64,000 bases of DNA. It comes from Lactobacillus sp. UCMA15818. GTDB lineage: Bacteria; Bacillota; Bacilli; Lactobacillales; Lactobacillaceae. The stretch is from assembly GCF_030400225.1 (NCBI RefSeq), contig NZ_VJYB01000002.1, positions 421,875-485,874 of the forward strand, read 5' to 3'. Position numbers and translations under genes: made by a program. This document shows, piece by piece, positions 36,960 through 45,847 of the stretch (the stretch's first letter is position 1; the number at the start of each line of letters is the position of its first letter). Below the pieces are notes generated by a model that was given only the letters and a program-made list of their open reading frames with translations, ran no database searches and was not told the DNA's origin.

Positions 36960-37497
36960 TACTATCAGGACTGCTAAAGCAATGTTAGGAATGAAATTGA
37001 TACTTTCTGGAGAGAATCTGGGTAAAATTGTTGAAACTGAGGCTTATTTAGGGACAGGTGATAGTGCTTGTCATAGTAGCAATGGTAGAAGAAGTCCTAA
37101 AAATGAATCTATGTATCTTTCGGCGGGGCATTGGTATGTTTATCAAATCTATGGGTACCAAATGCTAAATCTTGTTACAAGGCCTAAAAATATTGCAGAA
37201 GCAGTGCTTATTAGAGCACTTGAAAGTCCATCAGGGGATGTAGTCTCTAATGGGCCAGGAAAGTTGACACGCTTTTGCGGGATTTCGCAAAATCTTGACG
37301 GAAAATTGATTGAAGAATCAGACCTGAAAATAATTCATGGAAAAATTCCGAAGAAAATTTGTCAACGCGCACGAATTGGTGTGACTTGTGAAGATGAATG
37401 GAGGAATAAGCCATTATGTTTTTATGTAAAGGGAAATAAACATGTTTCAAAAGTTGCTAAAAGGGAACTGATCGAAGATAGTGATACATGGAAGTAA
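36934..37497 (+). CDS. 3-methyladenine DNA glycosylase (AAG/Mpg family)
   Basis: A 187-aa single-domain glycosylase that removes alkylated purines. It has the AAG landmarks VETEAYLGTGDSACHSSNGR (the Glu and the His/Ser region), the MYLSAGHWYVYQIYGYQMLNLV strand and SNGPGKLTRFCGIS. A weak GAGTG lies before ATG 36934. The 26-base overlap with the upstream HhH-GPD gene indicates translational coupling, and both products act on alkylated bases. Confidence 0.88.
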   Translation: MLKKVMNCDTIRTAKAMLGMKLILSGENLGKIVETEAYLGTGDSACHSSNGRRSPKNESMYLSAGHWYVYQIYGYQMLNLVTRPKNIAEAVLIRALESPSGDVVSNGPGKLTRFCGISQNLDGKLIEESDLKIIHGKIPKKICQRARIGVTCEDEWRNKPLCFYVKGNKHVSKVAKRELIEDSDTWK

Positions 37498-37593
37498 ATT
37501 AAAAGTATTTGAACTATAGTTTGAAATTTTTTTAAGAATAGAAGCTTATAAAAAGTCGGCATCTTTTTATTAATTGTAGGACCCTACTAATCA

Positions 37594-38463
37594 TTAACTC
37601 ACATATTTTGTGTGTAGAATTAAATCAACTAGGTTTTGCAAATTATCAGCAATTGATGAATATGCGAGCATTCTAAAAGCAGCAATATTCTTAGTAATTT
37701 CCTGTAAATATATTTCATCAGCTTTACCTACTTTTAAATTAGCTAAATTTACAAGTACATTCGCTACTAAGAGATAATATATTTTTTTATTGTCGTATGC
37801 TTTTTTTTGAGCATTTTTTGCGTATATTAATGCAAGCTGGTATTCTTCTTTTCGCAATGCTAACTCAGCTAGATTACTAAAAAAGAGAATCACTTTATCA
37901 ATATAATTTGTGAAATTTAATTTTTTTGCTTTTTCTTCAAATTGTCCTGCTAATATCTTTGCTACCTCAAAATCAGCCAGAAAGATCGAATTAGCTAGTG
38001 TTCGAATTTCAAATTCATGCCAATTCTTGCAGGATAATAAGTAGTTGAAGATAGGTTGATAATTCTCAGCAGTTATATGATTACTTTGGGTTAGTTCAAC
38101 TAACCCCAACATATTTAATCGTTTAATTTTTAGGCGAATGCTTTTCTTTGCAACATCTGCTGTGAAAGTCTGCTCTAAATAATTTGCTAATTCTACTATT
38201 TTTTGTTCAGTTGAAAGCCTATTAGCTGTTTCTATATAGATTCTGTCTTCGAGTGAGTAATTAGTACCAAGTTCTGTTTGAAACTCCATAAGAGAGATAT
38301 CAAGATTCTGTAGCAACCCCAACATTTTTTCGTATGAAGGGAAATACTTACCATTTTCAAGCTCTGAAAGATGAGAACGTGACATTACACCAATTGATAC
38401 ATTTTTTTGCGTCAGATTTTTGTCAGTTCTGATTTTTTTAATAAGCGGACCAATGTTATTCAT
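37594..38463 (-). CDS. Rgg/GadR/MutR-family regulator
   Basis: A 289-aa protein with an N-terminal XRE helix-turn-helix (NIGPLIKKIRTDKNLTQKNVS ... RSHLSELENGKYFPSYEKM) and a C-terminal alpha-helical repeat region of about 220 residues rich in Lys/Asn. Such regulators often respond to short peptides, but no convincing peptide gene is seen nearby. GAGG about 9 bases before the ATG supports the start. It is divergent from the broken galE. Confidence 0.85.
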   Translation of the reverse strand: MNNIGPLIKKIRTDKNLTQKNVSIGVMSRSHLSELENGKYFPSYEKMLGLLQNLDISLMEFQTELGTNYSLEDRIYIETANRLSTEQKIVELANYLEQTFTADVAKKSIRLKIKRLNMLGLVELTQSNHITAENYQPIFNYLLSCKNWHEFEIRTLANSIFLADFEVAKILAGQFEEKAKKLNFTNYIDKVILFFSNLAELALRKEEYQLALIYAKNAQKKAYDNKKIYYLLVANVLVNLANLKVGKADEIYLQEITKNIAAFRMLAYSSIADNLQNLVDLILHTKYVS

Positions 38464-38675
38464 GTTAATAGACCTCGTTTGTCGGAATAAGTAACAAAAA
38501 GATTTCCTTTGTTCATTGTATATTAAACTGTAGTGGAAGCAAAATTTAATAATAATAAGGAGTGAAATCGATGAGTCTATTAGTTTTAGGTGGAGCTGGA
38601 TATATTAGTTCACCATATGCTGAAACTGAGTGCTTGTTCTGGAGAAAAACTTGACATCAAAGGAGGTAAAACTGA

Positions 38676-39827
38676 ATGTATCAAGGACTTAAACTAAGGA
38701 TATATCCTAATTTAGAACAACAAAAACAAATAGTTGAGAACTTTGGAGCGACTAGATTTGTTTGGAATCAGATGTTGGAGATGCAAAGCAAGCGTTATAA
38801 AAATAATAAAGATTCTAAGTTCTTAAATGGTTTTGCAATGAACTTCTTAGTAAAACAATTAAAAACGGAATATTCATGGTTAAAACAAGCTGAGAGCACC
38901 TCATTACAAGACACTTGTGAAACACTAGCTGTAGCTTTCCAAAGATTTTTTAAAAAACTTGGGGGATATCCTAAATTTAAGTCGCGAAAGTTCCCAAAGC
39001 AAAGTTTTAAGTCTAAATGTATAAATAATAATGTTAGATTGATTGATAATCATTATTTGAAGCTGCCTAAATTAGGTATTATGAAGTACAGAGGAAAGTT
39101 CACGGATGACAAAATCAAGTCAACGACTATCCAGTTAAGTCCAACAGGCAAGTTCTATTGCGTTCTACTAATTGAGTGTGAAAGCCAAACACAATTTAGT
39201 AAGACAAGTCAAGCTGTCGGTTTGGATATGGGGATAGCCGATTTAATAAGCACATCAGATGCTGTTAAATATCCGACAATTAGGTTTGATCAGATTCTTG
39301 CTAAAAAGAAACACTATTGGGAAAAACGACTAGCTAGACGTAGAGAACAAGCTAAGAAAGAAATAGCTTGGGATAAACACAACAAAGTCGTTGAACCTAG
39401 AGAGCTAGCTGACTTTAAGAACTATACCAAGGCTAAACAGATGGTCGCTAAATATAGTGAAAAGATAGCTAACCAGAGGAAAGACTATCTTCATAAGCTT
39501 ACCGTCAAGTTAGTTAAAGACTATGACACTCTAGTGATTGAAGACTTAAAATCTAATAATATGATTAAAAATCACAAACTAGCTAGAGCAATCGCTAATC
39601 AATCTTGGAGAATGCTTAGATTAATGCTGGAATATAAGTGCAAATGGTATGGCAAAGCCCTTAGTGTGGTTAATCCATACAAGACTAGTCAACTCTGCTT
39701 TAATTGTGGATATGATGCTGGTAAACACGAACTAGATGTAAGAACATGGACTTGTCCTCAATGCCATACACAGTTAGATAGAGATGTAAATGCAAGTAAA
39801 AATATATTAAAACTTGGTTTGGGCTAA
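38676..39827 (+). CDS. tnpB: TnpB RNA-guided nuclease-like protein (OrfB)
   Basis: A 383-aa OrfB_IS605 protein. The RuvC-like residues are all present: Asp184 in GLDMGIADLI, Glu289 in VIEDLKSNN and Asp370 in QLDRDVNASKN. The zinc ribbon CFNCG ... CPQCH lies at about 345-365. The N-terminal helix-turn-helix part (LKLRIYPNLEQQKQIVENFG) is complete. AAAGGAGG supports the ATG. Characterised homologues cut DNA guided by an RNA from the element's right end; activity here is not demonstrated. Confidence 0.92.
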   Translation: MYQGLKLRIYPNLEQQKQIVENFGATRFVWNQMLEMQSKRYKNNKDSKFLNGFAMNFLVKQLKTEYSWLKQAESTSLQDTCETLAVAFQRFFKKLGGYPKFKSRKFPKQSFKSKCINNNVRLIDNHYLKLPKLGIMKYRGKFTDDKIKSTTIQLSPTGKFYCVLLIECESQTQFSKTSQAVGLDMGIADLISTSDAVKYPTIRFDQILAKKKHYWEKRLARRREQAKKEIAWDKHNKVVEPRELADFKNYTKAKQMVAKYSEKIANQRKDYLHKLTVKLVKDYDTLVIEDLKSNNMIKNHKLARAIANQSWRMLRLMLEYKCKWYGKALSVVNPYKTSQLCFNCGYDAGKHELDVRTWTCPQCHTQLDRDVNASKNILKLGLG

Positions 39828-39927
39828 ACCTTAGTAAATAGAGTAAACCGCTGTCGAATACTGAAATGTATGAGATAAGTTATGCTTGTTCCTAGAAGCT
39901 CGGTACTTTAGTGCCGATGTAAGTCAC
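39760..39927 (+). ncRNA. probable omega (reRNA) guide-RNA region at the IS right end
   Basis: In TnpB systems the guide RNA is made from the 3' end of tnpB and the downstream non-coding right end, with its guide taken from the flanking DNA. Here about 100 non-coding bases follow tnpB and end in the hairpin at 39900-39917 and GTCAC; the guide would begin TACATGATGTATTTGAG. The upstream limit is uncertain. Confidence 0.5.
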
Positions 39928-40976
39928 TACATGATGTATTTGAGAAATATGAAATTGAAGCAGTTTTTCATTTTTGCGCGTACATGCAGATTCCAGAATC
40001 TATAGTAAAACCAAATGACTATTTTGATAATAATGTCTATGGTTTAATTGCATTGATTAATGTAATGAAGGACTTCAAGATAAATAAATTAATCTTTTCT
40101 TCTTCAGCGGCTGTCTATGGCATTCCTGAAAATAGCCCAATTAGTGAGGATACTAGCAAGAATCCTATTAATCCATATGGCTTGACCAAGTTAATGATGG
40201 AACAAATAATGAAATGGGATGGCGAAGCTTATGGAATTAAGTGGCTTGCATTTCGCTATTTTAATGTTGCTGGTGCGCAGATTGATTGTAGTATTGGGGA
40301 AGACCATCGTCCCGAATCGCATCTAATTCCAATTGTACTTGAAGCAGCAGCTGGTAAACGAGAGTGTGTAGAGATGTGCGGTAATGATTATGCAACGAGA
40401 GATAGATACAATATTCGTGATTATGTGCATGTTGTTGACCTAGTAGATGCACATTATCTGGGATTAAAGTATTTACGCAATGGCGGTAAAAGTGATGTCT
40501 TTAATATTGGATCGAAACATGGATACTCTGTTAAAGAAATTGTGTATGCTGTGAAGGAACAGACGGGAATTGACTTTAAGATTATAGATGCACCAAGACG
40601 AGGTGGAGACCCTGATGAACTTGTAGCAAATAGTGAGAAAATCAGGCAGGTTTTAGGCTGGGAGCCACATTATAGCGATATTAACACAATGATTCAATCT
40701 GCATGGAATTGGACAAAGAATCATCCTAATGGATTTGAAAATTAAAATATTGTGCTGTATATTATCGCTCGTAATAAGGTGACTGATGACTACATTTGGA
40801 ATTTGGTGTGGTAGTTATCAGGATATCTAGAGCTGCAGATGGGGAATTTAGTCGAAATTACGGAGAGAAAAGGGTAGTGTGCCATTTTATTTTTCTTATA
40901 AAAACTTGCTTTTTCCAATTTTGAGCGTGAGAATTGTATTGTGTTGTTAATCACGATATTGTTTGGAGGAATGAAA

Positions 40977-41399
40977 ATGGCAGTTGAGAGAACATTGATT
41001 CTTGTAAAGCCTGATGGAGTTTCTGCAGGTCACGTAGGTGAGATTATCACAAGGATTGAACAAAAGGGTTATGAGATTGAGTCATTGAAAGTAACAATGG
41101 CAACTGATGAGAAGCTCAGGAAACATTATTCAGATAAAGTTGATAAACCTTATTTTGGAGACATAGAATCTTACATGAAGGAAGGACCCATTGTTGCAAT
41201 TATTGCAAGGGGAATCAATATTATTGATGCGTTTCATAATATGGCTGGAAAGACTAATCCAACTTTAGCTGCTTCGGGGACGATTCGTGGTGATTTTGGC
41301 TGCGAATGGGAAGATGGCAATTTGAGAAATGTAGTGCACAGTTCCGATGGAGTTGAAACTGCAGAAAATGAAATTAAAATTTGGTTTCCAAATAAATAA
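40977..41399 (+). CDS. ndk: nucleoside diphosphate kinase
   Basis: Balances (d)NTP pools by phosphate exchange. The 140-aa sequence has RTLILVKPDGVSAGHVGEII, ASGTIRGDFGCEW and the catalytic His in VVHSSDGVETAENEI. GGAGG at 40965-40969 selects the ATG at 40977 over 40971. The 230 bases upstream of ndk hold no recognisable gene. A terminator follows. Confidence 0.93.
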   Translation: MAVERTLILVKPDGVSAGHVGEIITRIEQKGYEIESLKVTMATDEKLRKHYSDKVDKPYFGDIESYMKEGPIVAIIARGINIIDAFHNMAGKTNPTLAASGTIRGDFGCEWEDGNLRNVVHSSDGVETAENEIKIWFPNK

Positions 41400-41436
41400 C
41401 AAAAAATTCTTTTGAACACTACTGAAAGGTATTTAA

Positions 41437-41477
41437 AAAAACTGTCATGAAACAATAATTTTGTGACAGTTTTTTTG
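41437..41477 (+). terminator. terminator after ndk
   Basis: AAAACTGTCA pairs with TGACAGTTTT around ATTTTG and is followed by a T-run. Confidence 0.8.
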
Positions 41478-41609
41478 TGCAAAAGGATATAAATTATTAA
41501 AAAAAATAGAATAGTCTAAAAATAGATTAACTTTCTTTCAAAAGCAAAAACTATGGAGAAAAAATGCTAATATTAGCACGTGGAAATTTGTTGAGAGGGG
41601 TCACTGTTT

Positions 41610-43349
41610 TTGCTGAAACAACTAAAAAATAATTATACTTGGTTCTATTTACAATCATTTTTTATTATATTATCGATTCTAAGTGTCTATATTTTTTCTC
41701 ATCGTGGCATTATTTATAATGCTGATGACCTGAAATTTCATGTAGATCGGATAAATGGCTTATATCAGGCAATTAGAAATAATAATTCGATTTTTATGAT
41801 GCCAAGCTTTAAGACATTCAAGAACGTTGGCGATATGGTACAGTCCTTTTATCCAATGATTACACTATTACCATTTGCAATACTTCGATTTATCTTTGCA
41901 AATCCAGTACTTGTACTATACATTGGGCTAACATTTTATACTTATCTTGGGTTCTTAATTGCTTATCAAATGATGTTAAAATTTAGTGGTAACCTGATTC
42001 AAAGTGCTAGTTTTGCAATTATTTATAACATGTCAATTTATCATTTAACAGATTTATTTATTCGTTTTGATATTGGAGAGTGGCTCGCATTAATGTTTTT
42101 TCCACTTGCAATTTATGGATTTTATAACATCTTTTTTGAAGACGGAAAAAATTACTATTGGGCAGTAGTTGGACTTAGTATGGTTACATATTCACATATT
42201 TTATCAGCTGTATTTTTATTGGTGACTGTTATATTAATGTTCATAATTGCAATAATGAAACAACAGGTGAATAAGGAAACGGTTGTTATCAGTTTGAAAG
42301 TCATTGTGTTGTTTGTCATGCAGGTTCTTTTTATTGTGTATCCATTAGTAGTACTGACACTTAAAAATCGGATACATTTTCCAACAAAGTATAACTTGAT
42401 GGTCAGTCCTGGCGGAGAGTTATCAAGTTTGGGTACGTTTATAACAAATAGTGCAAATAACCACCTTAATAGGAGTCTTGGAGTTATATTCTTAGTTATT
42501 TTTGTTTGGGGAATTTTTAAATGGAAGAAAATGCCAAAGGTTTACAAATATTCATTCTCAATCATGAATATTACGGCAATCTTAACAACCTCTTTATTTC
42601 CCTGGTACCTACTACAACAAACCTCTATTGCGGTAATTCAGTTTCCTTGGAGATTATTGGGAATCAGCGGTTTCTTTATGGCAGTAGTTGGAGCATGGTT
42701 GGTAAAAGATGTTGTTGAGGAGTATGCAAAATCAAAAAGATTTAGCAAAATTTATGTCATTGGGATTTTAACGTTATTGACGCTGCCAAGTCTGAGTGCT
42801 GAGTTTTATACTTTCTACCAAAAGAGTCAAAAGGATGAATTAATCACGACAGCGTATCAGCAAGAAAGCAGTAAAAACTATTCAATCACAAGTAAAGCTT
42901 TTGCAAAATATTTTGGTGAACTCAGAAATTCTTCTAGTAATACTGATTATTACACTGAAAAAGCATTTACACATAAAGAATCTATTCAGAAAAGAGTGAT
43001 TTTATTTGAGGATGGTACACAAAATAATCTAGTGCAGACTGAATTTAAAAATAATGAGTTGTCTTTCTCTTTAAATAGTGAAAAAAAACAATTGGTAGAT
43101 ATTCCAATTATATTTTATGACGGGGTTAAATACACGCTGACCATCAATAACAGCAAAGAAAAAATTACTAGCTCAAAAAGAGGCACGATGCAGTTTGTCT
43201 TAAAAAAAGGTCATAATAAGATTGTGCTAAAAAAGGAAAATAATGGGACTGAGAGTTTACTCGTACTGTTGACATTAGTGGCGTGGATTGTTTTGGGGTT
43301 CAGAATAGTTACAGGCTTTAAATTGGTAAAAAGGGGCAGAATGAAATGA
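41610..43349 (+). CDS. multi-pass membrane protein, YfhO/PTPS-related type
   Basis: A 579-aa protein with about 10-12 hydrophobic segments and a soluble C-terminal region (about 410-540), ending in a last helix near 555. The start NADDLKFHVDRINGLYQAI after helix 1 recalls glycosyltransferase-C-like membrane proteins with a '6-pyruvoyl-tetrahydropterin synthase-related' annotation, where Asp-Asp follows helix 1. It could transfer a sugar to a cell-envelope polymer, but this is inference. TTG follows GAGAGGGG. The stop overlaps the next start by ATGA. Confidence 0.6.
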   Translation: MLKQLKNNYTWFYLQSFFIILSILSVYIFSHRGIIYNADDLKFHVDRINGLYQAIRNNNSIFMMPSFKTFKNVGDMVQSFYPMITLLPFAILRFIFANPVLVLYIGLTFYTYLGFLIAYQMMLKFSGNLIQSASFAIIYNMSIYHLTDLFIRFDIGEWLALMFFPLAIYGFYNIFFEDGKNYYWAVVGLSMVTYSHILSAVFLLVTVILMFIIAIMKQQVNKETVVISLKVIVLFVMQVLFIVYPLVVLTLKNRIHFPTKYNLMVSPGGELSSLGTFITNSANNHLNRSLGVIFLVIFVWGIFKWKKMPKVYKYSFSIMNITAILTTSLFPWYLLQQTSIAVIQFPWRLLGISGFFMAVVGAWLVKDVVEEYAKSKRFSKIYVIGILTLLTLPSLSAEFYTFYQKSQKDELITTAYQQESSKNYSITSKAFAKYFGELRNSSSNTDYYTEKAFTHKESIQKRVILFEDGTQNNLVQTEFKNNELSFSLNSEKKQLVDIPIIFYDGVKYTLTINNSKEKITSSKRGTMQFVLKKGHNKIVLKKENNGTESLLVLLTLVAWIVLGFRIVTGFKLVKRGRMK

Positions 43350-44428
43350 AAAAAACGGATACTGTTTTAATAGCAGTTATTTTAATATTTTTAGGGATAT
43401 TTGTCTACTGGGGCTTCAAAACAAGCAATGTAGCAAAGAAGAAGCAGATTAGAGACACTACCAGAATACACACAAGACATAAGGAAAGTAAAAGACAGCA
43501 ATTACAAGCGGTTTTTAAAAATGATAAAGTTTGGGGAACCTTGGTTTATCAGAATGGAGAATCTCATAAAATTAAGAGTGTCTCAGCAGGGTATGCAAAT
43601 TATGATAAGAAAATCAAGAACTCAAGTTCAACAAAGTATATGTTAGCTTCATTGCAAAAAAGTTACACAGCAACAATGATACAAATATTGATTGATAATG
43701 GAAAGCTATCAATGAATACCAAGCTTAATCAATTTTATCCAGGTGTTAGATATTCAAACAAAATAACAATTCGAAACTTATTAGATCATACATCAGGTAT
43801 TCAGATGGGAGAACCCGCACCTAAAGTTAGCTTAACAAGTGATTCTAGCGCTGTTGCATGGACGCTTAGCCATTTAAAATCGACCGGCAAAATGTATTGG
43901 AGCTACACAAATGCAAATTATATTTTGTTAGCAGGGATAATTACGAAGGTCACTAACAAACCCTACATAAGTGTATTAAACCAGTATATTTTAAAACCAT
44001 TAAAATTGAAAAATACTGCTGAATTAGATACTAATATAATTAATTCTTCTGCAAAAACTTATATTTTTGGAAATAATATAATATTGCATCCAGTATCTTA
44101 TAGTCTAACTTCAAGTGAATTAGGATGCGGCAATCTGTATACAACACCGTTGGACTATTTTAAATTTGTGTCTGCGCTTGAGAATGGTAAGCTAATACCA
44201 ATTAATGCATTAAATGAGCTCTCGCGAAATCATGAAACTGCTTATTCAGCAGGCTTTTATTATTTTCCAGAAGGTCAACGTGCAGATGGAATAGATAATG
44301 GCTACTATAATTTTTATTATGATGACAAAAGTAAACATGCTAATATGATTTTGATGTTAAATAAGGGTGTGTCTGATACCCAAGGTAGGGCGATGATTCA
44401 ACAGCTAGAAAATATTTTAGTTGCCTAA
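43346..44428 (+). CDS. serine hydrolase, class C beta-lactamase fold, membrane-anchored
   Basis: A 360-aa protein with an N-terminal membrane helix (TVLIAVILIFLGIFVYW) and a beta-lactamase/AmpC-like domain. SxxK is in ASLQKSYTA (about 96), the YxN motif in SYTNANYIL, and GFYYF/DGIDNGYYNF replaces the KTG box, as in D-alanyl esterases. It overlaps the upstream membrane protein by 4 bases, so translation is coupled and the products may act together at the envelope, for example in polymer D-alanylation removal. That link is inference. Confidence 0.8.
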   Translation: MKKTDTVLIAVILIFLGIFVYWGFKTSNVAKKKQIRDTTRIHTRHKESKRQQLQAVFKNDKVWGTLVYQNGESHKIKSVSAGYANYDKKIKNSSSTKYMLASLQKSYTATMIQILIDNGKLSMNTKLNQFYPGVRYSNKITIRNLLDHTSGIQMGEPAPKVSLTSDSSAVAWTLSHLKSTGKMYWSYTNANYILLAGIITKVTNKPYISVLNQYILKPLKLKNTAELDTNIINSSAKTYIFGNNIILHPVSYSLTSSELGCGNLYTTPLDYFKFVSALENGKLIPINALNELSRNHETAYSAGFYYFPEGQRADGIDNGYYNFYYDDKSKHANMILMLNKGVSDTQGRAMIQQLENILVA

Positions 44429-44464
44429 ACGGTTATAGATGAGCTATCTAATTAGGCGCTTACT

Positions 44465-45730
44465 TTATATTTTTGTCATCCTCCACAAGATATATACAAG
44501 CATTATGATACCATTCAGAATTAGAACCCAGGCGCCTTGCTGAATATGGACAAAGATTAGTGTGAACATTACTGTTCCGAATGGCATAACAGAAGTATTG
44601 ATTGTCATAATTGAAGACATAACACGGCCCAATAAGGCAGTAGGAACACTTTGCTGCAAAAATACTTGTGTAGTGACGTTCAATATGATAAGTGAAAATC
44701 CAAGAATAGCCATTAGTATTGTCCCTAGTATTGTTATGGTTAAATAATTTTTTAAACATGTGAGAACAATTCCTAAGCAAATAAAAGACACAATAGTTGG
44801 TATTAAAGAGCCAAAGAGCTTTGTCTTTAGTGAAAGTTTATCTGGAATCGTTCCAATTAGTAAACTGCCTAGAAGCATTCCGAGCGAGTTTCCACTTTCA
44901 AGAAAACTAATAGGACCGTTTCCGAAGTGAAGATCATTTGATATTATATAAGGCATTCCAATCGTTAGTGAAGTAAATAAAAAGTTTATGAAGACACCAA
45001 TTGTGATTATTTCCGTAATTAGTCGTTGTTTATGGATATATTCTAGTCCACTTGCAAACTTTTTTATCTGGGAAGCTAGTCTGGATTTTCCTTTATGCGT
45101 AATGTCTTCTTGTATTTTTTTTGAAGAATAATGAAAATACATGCTCGTTACAATTGCAAAAGAAATTAATGAAGCAACGATTTCAAGAAAAATCATCCAT
45201 TTAAAACCTAGTAGAGTGTAAAGGGTCATTCCAAGCGGAGGAGCAATGATTGCGGATAGGGAACTAGCGGCTTGTGTGAAAGAACTAAGCTTTTGAATAT
45301 GGTTTTGATTCACAACTTCATGAACTGCTGCAGAATAAGTAGTTGAATTGAAACTACTACAAATAGTATTGATAGTAACAAAAATGGCAATCGGAATAAA
45401 AAGATAATCGTTTTTGAAGAAACCAATTGTTACATATAATGTAAATAGTGCAAGAAGTCGAATAAGCAGAGATAGAATTATTATTTTCTTATGTGGCACT
45501 GTGTCCACGATATTACCGATAGGGATGACAAACAATAGATTAACTAAAGGCATAATAATCATTTCTAATCCAAAGCTAAGCGGTGAATGTGTAATATTTA
45601 ATAGCATTAAACCTAGAGAAAATGAAAACATATTTCCTGTCAAAGAACTGATTAAGTTACTTGTAATATCTTTGATAATTTGAATATTTGACTCTTTATC
45701 TGTGATAAAAATAGTATTTGTTTTTTTCAT
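44465..45730 (-). CDS. MFS transporter (macrolide-efflux-like)
   Basis: A 421-aa MFS protein of the MFS_3/MefA-like group with about 12 helices, including ITGNMFSFSLGLMLLNITHSP-like N-terminal segments and GNIVDTVPHKKIIILSLLIR in loop 2-3. It is divergent from an HTH regulator gene with an inverted repeat between them, an arrangement typical of regulated efflux. The substrate is unknown. Confidence 0.82.
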   Translation of the reverse strand: MKKTNTIFITDKESNIQIIKDITSNLISSLTGNMFSFSLGLMLLNITHSPLSFGLEMIIMPLVNLLFVIPIGNIVDTVPHKKIIILSLLIRLLALFTLYVTIGFFKNDYLFIPIAIFVTINTICSSFNSTTYSAAVHEVVNQNHIQKLSSFTQAASSLSAIIAPPLGMTLYTLLGFKWMIFLEIVASLISFAIVTSMYFHYSSKKIQEDITHKGKSRLASQIKKFASGLEYIHKQRLITEIITIGVFINFLFTSLTIGMPYIISNDLHFGNGPISFLESGNSLGMLLGSLLIGTIPDKLSLKTKLFGSLIPTIVSFICLGIVLTCLKNYLTITILGTILMAILGFSLIILNVTTQVFLQQSVPTALLGRVMSSIMTINTSVMPFGTVMFTLIFVHIQQGAWVLILNGIIMLVYILWRMTKI

Positions 45731-45751
45731 CTACAACCCCCTCACAATTTA

Positions 45752-45793
45752 ATTTTATTTTTCGATAAAATTTATTTTAACGATAAATAAAAT
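45752..45793. promoter_or_regulatory. inverted-repeat operator between efflux and regulator genes
   Basis: ATTTTATTTTTCG (45752-45764) and CGATAAATAAAAT (45781-45793) match in 12 of 13 positions as an inverted repeat with 16 bases between. It lies 22 bases before the MFS start and 55 bases before the regulator start, the expected place for the regulator encoded next door. Confidence 0.65.
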
Positions 45794-45847
45794 GTAACTG
45801 TTTGATTTAATTTTGTCAATCCCTTATTATTAGTTTGAGGTGATTAG

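Larger units (their letters stand above)
38614..39927 (+). mobile_element. tnpB-only IS200/IS605-type element (about 1.3 kb)
   Basis: The left end abuts TTCAC at 38609-38613 within galE, and the right end is a hairpin (TCGGTAC-TTTA-GTGCCGA, 39900-39917) followed by TGTAAGTCAC, after which galE resumes. No tnpA is present, so the copy would need a transposase in trans. No target-site duplication is expected for this class. The boundaries are inferred from where galE similarity stops and restarts. Confidence 0.75.
38571..40745 (+). pseudogene. galE: UDP-glucose 4-epimerase, interrupted by an IS element and shortened
   Basis: A GAL-type start with AAGGAG encodes MSLLVLGGAGYIS before the insertion at about 38613. 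The gene resumes after 39927 with HDVFEKYEIEAVFHF and continues intact to 40745, keeping SSSAAVYG and the catalytic Tyr-Lys in NPYGLTK. Compared with full GalE, about 45-50 residues between the two parts are missing, and the third glycine of GGAGYIG is Ser. The NAD-binding half is thus lost. The remaining C-terminal ORF from ATG 39984 is unlikely to be functional. Confidence 0.9.

Noticed and set aside
38464..38570. Short hydrophobic peptide gene for the Rgg-like regulator
   Set aside because: No ORF with a ribosome site and the expected short hydrophobic peptide was found on either strand near the regulator.
38614..38675. tnpA of the IS200/IS605 element
   Set aside because: Only about 60 bases separate the left end from tnpB, too short for any tnpA, and no HUH-like ORF is on the other strand.
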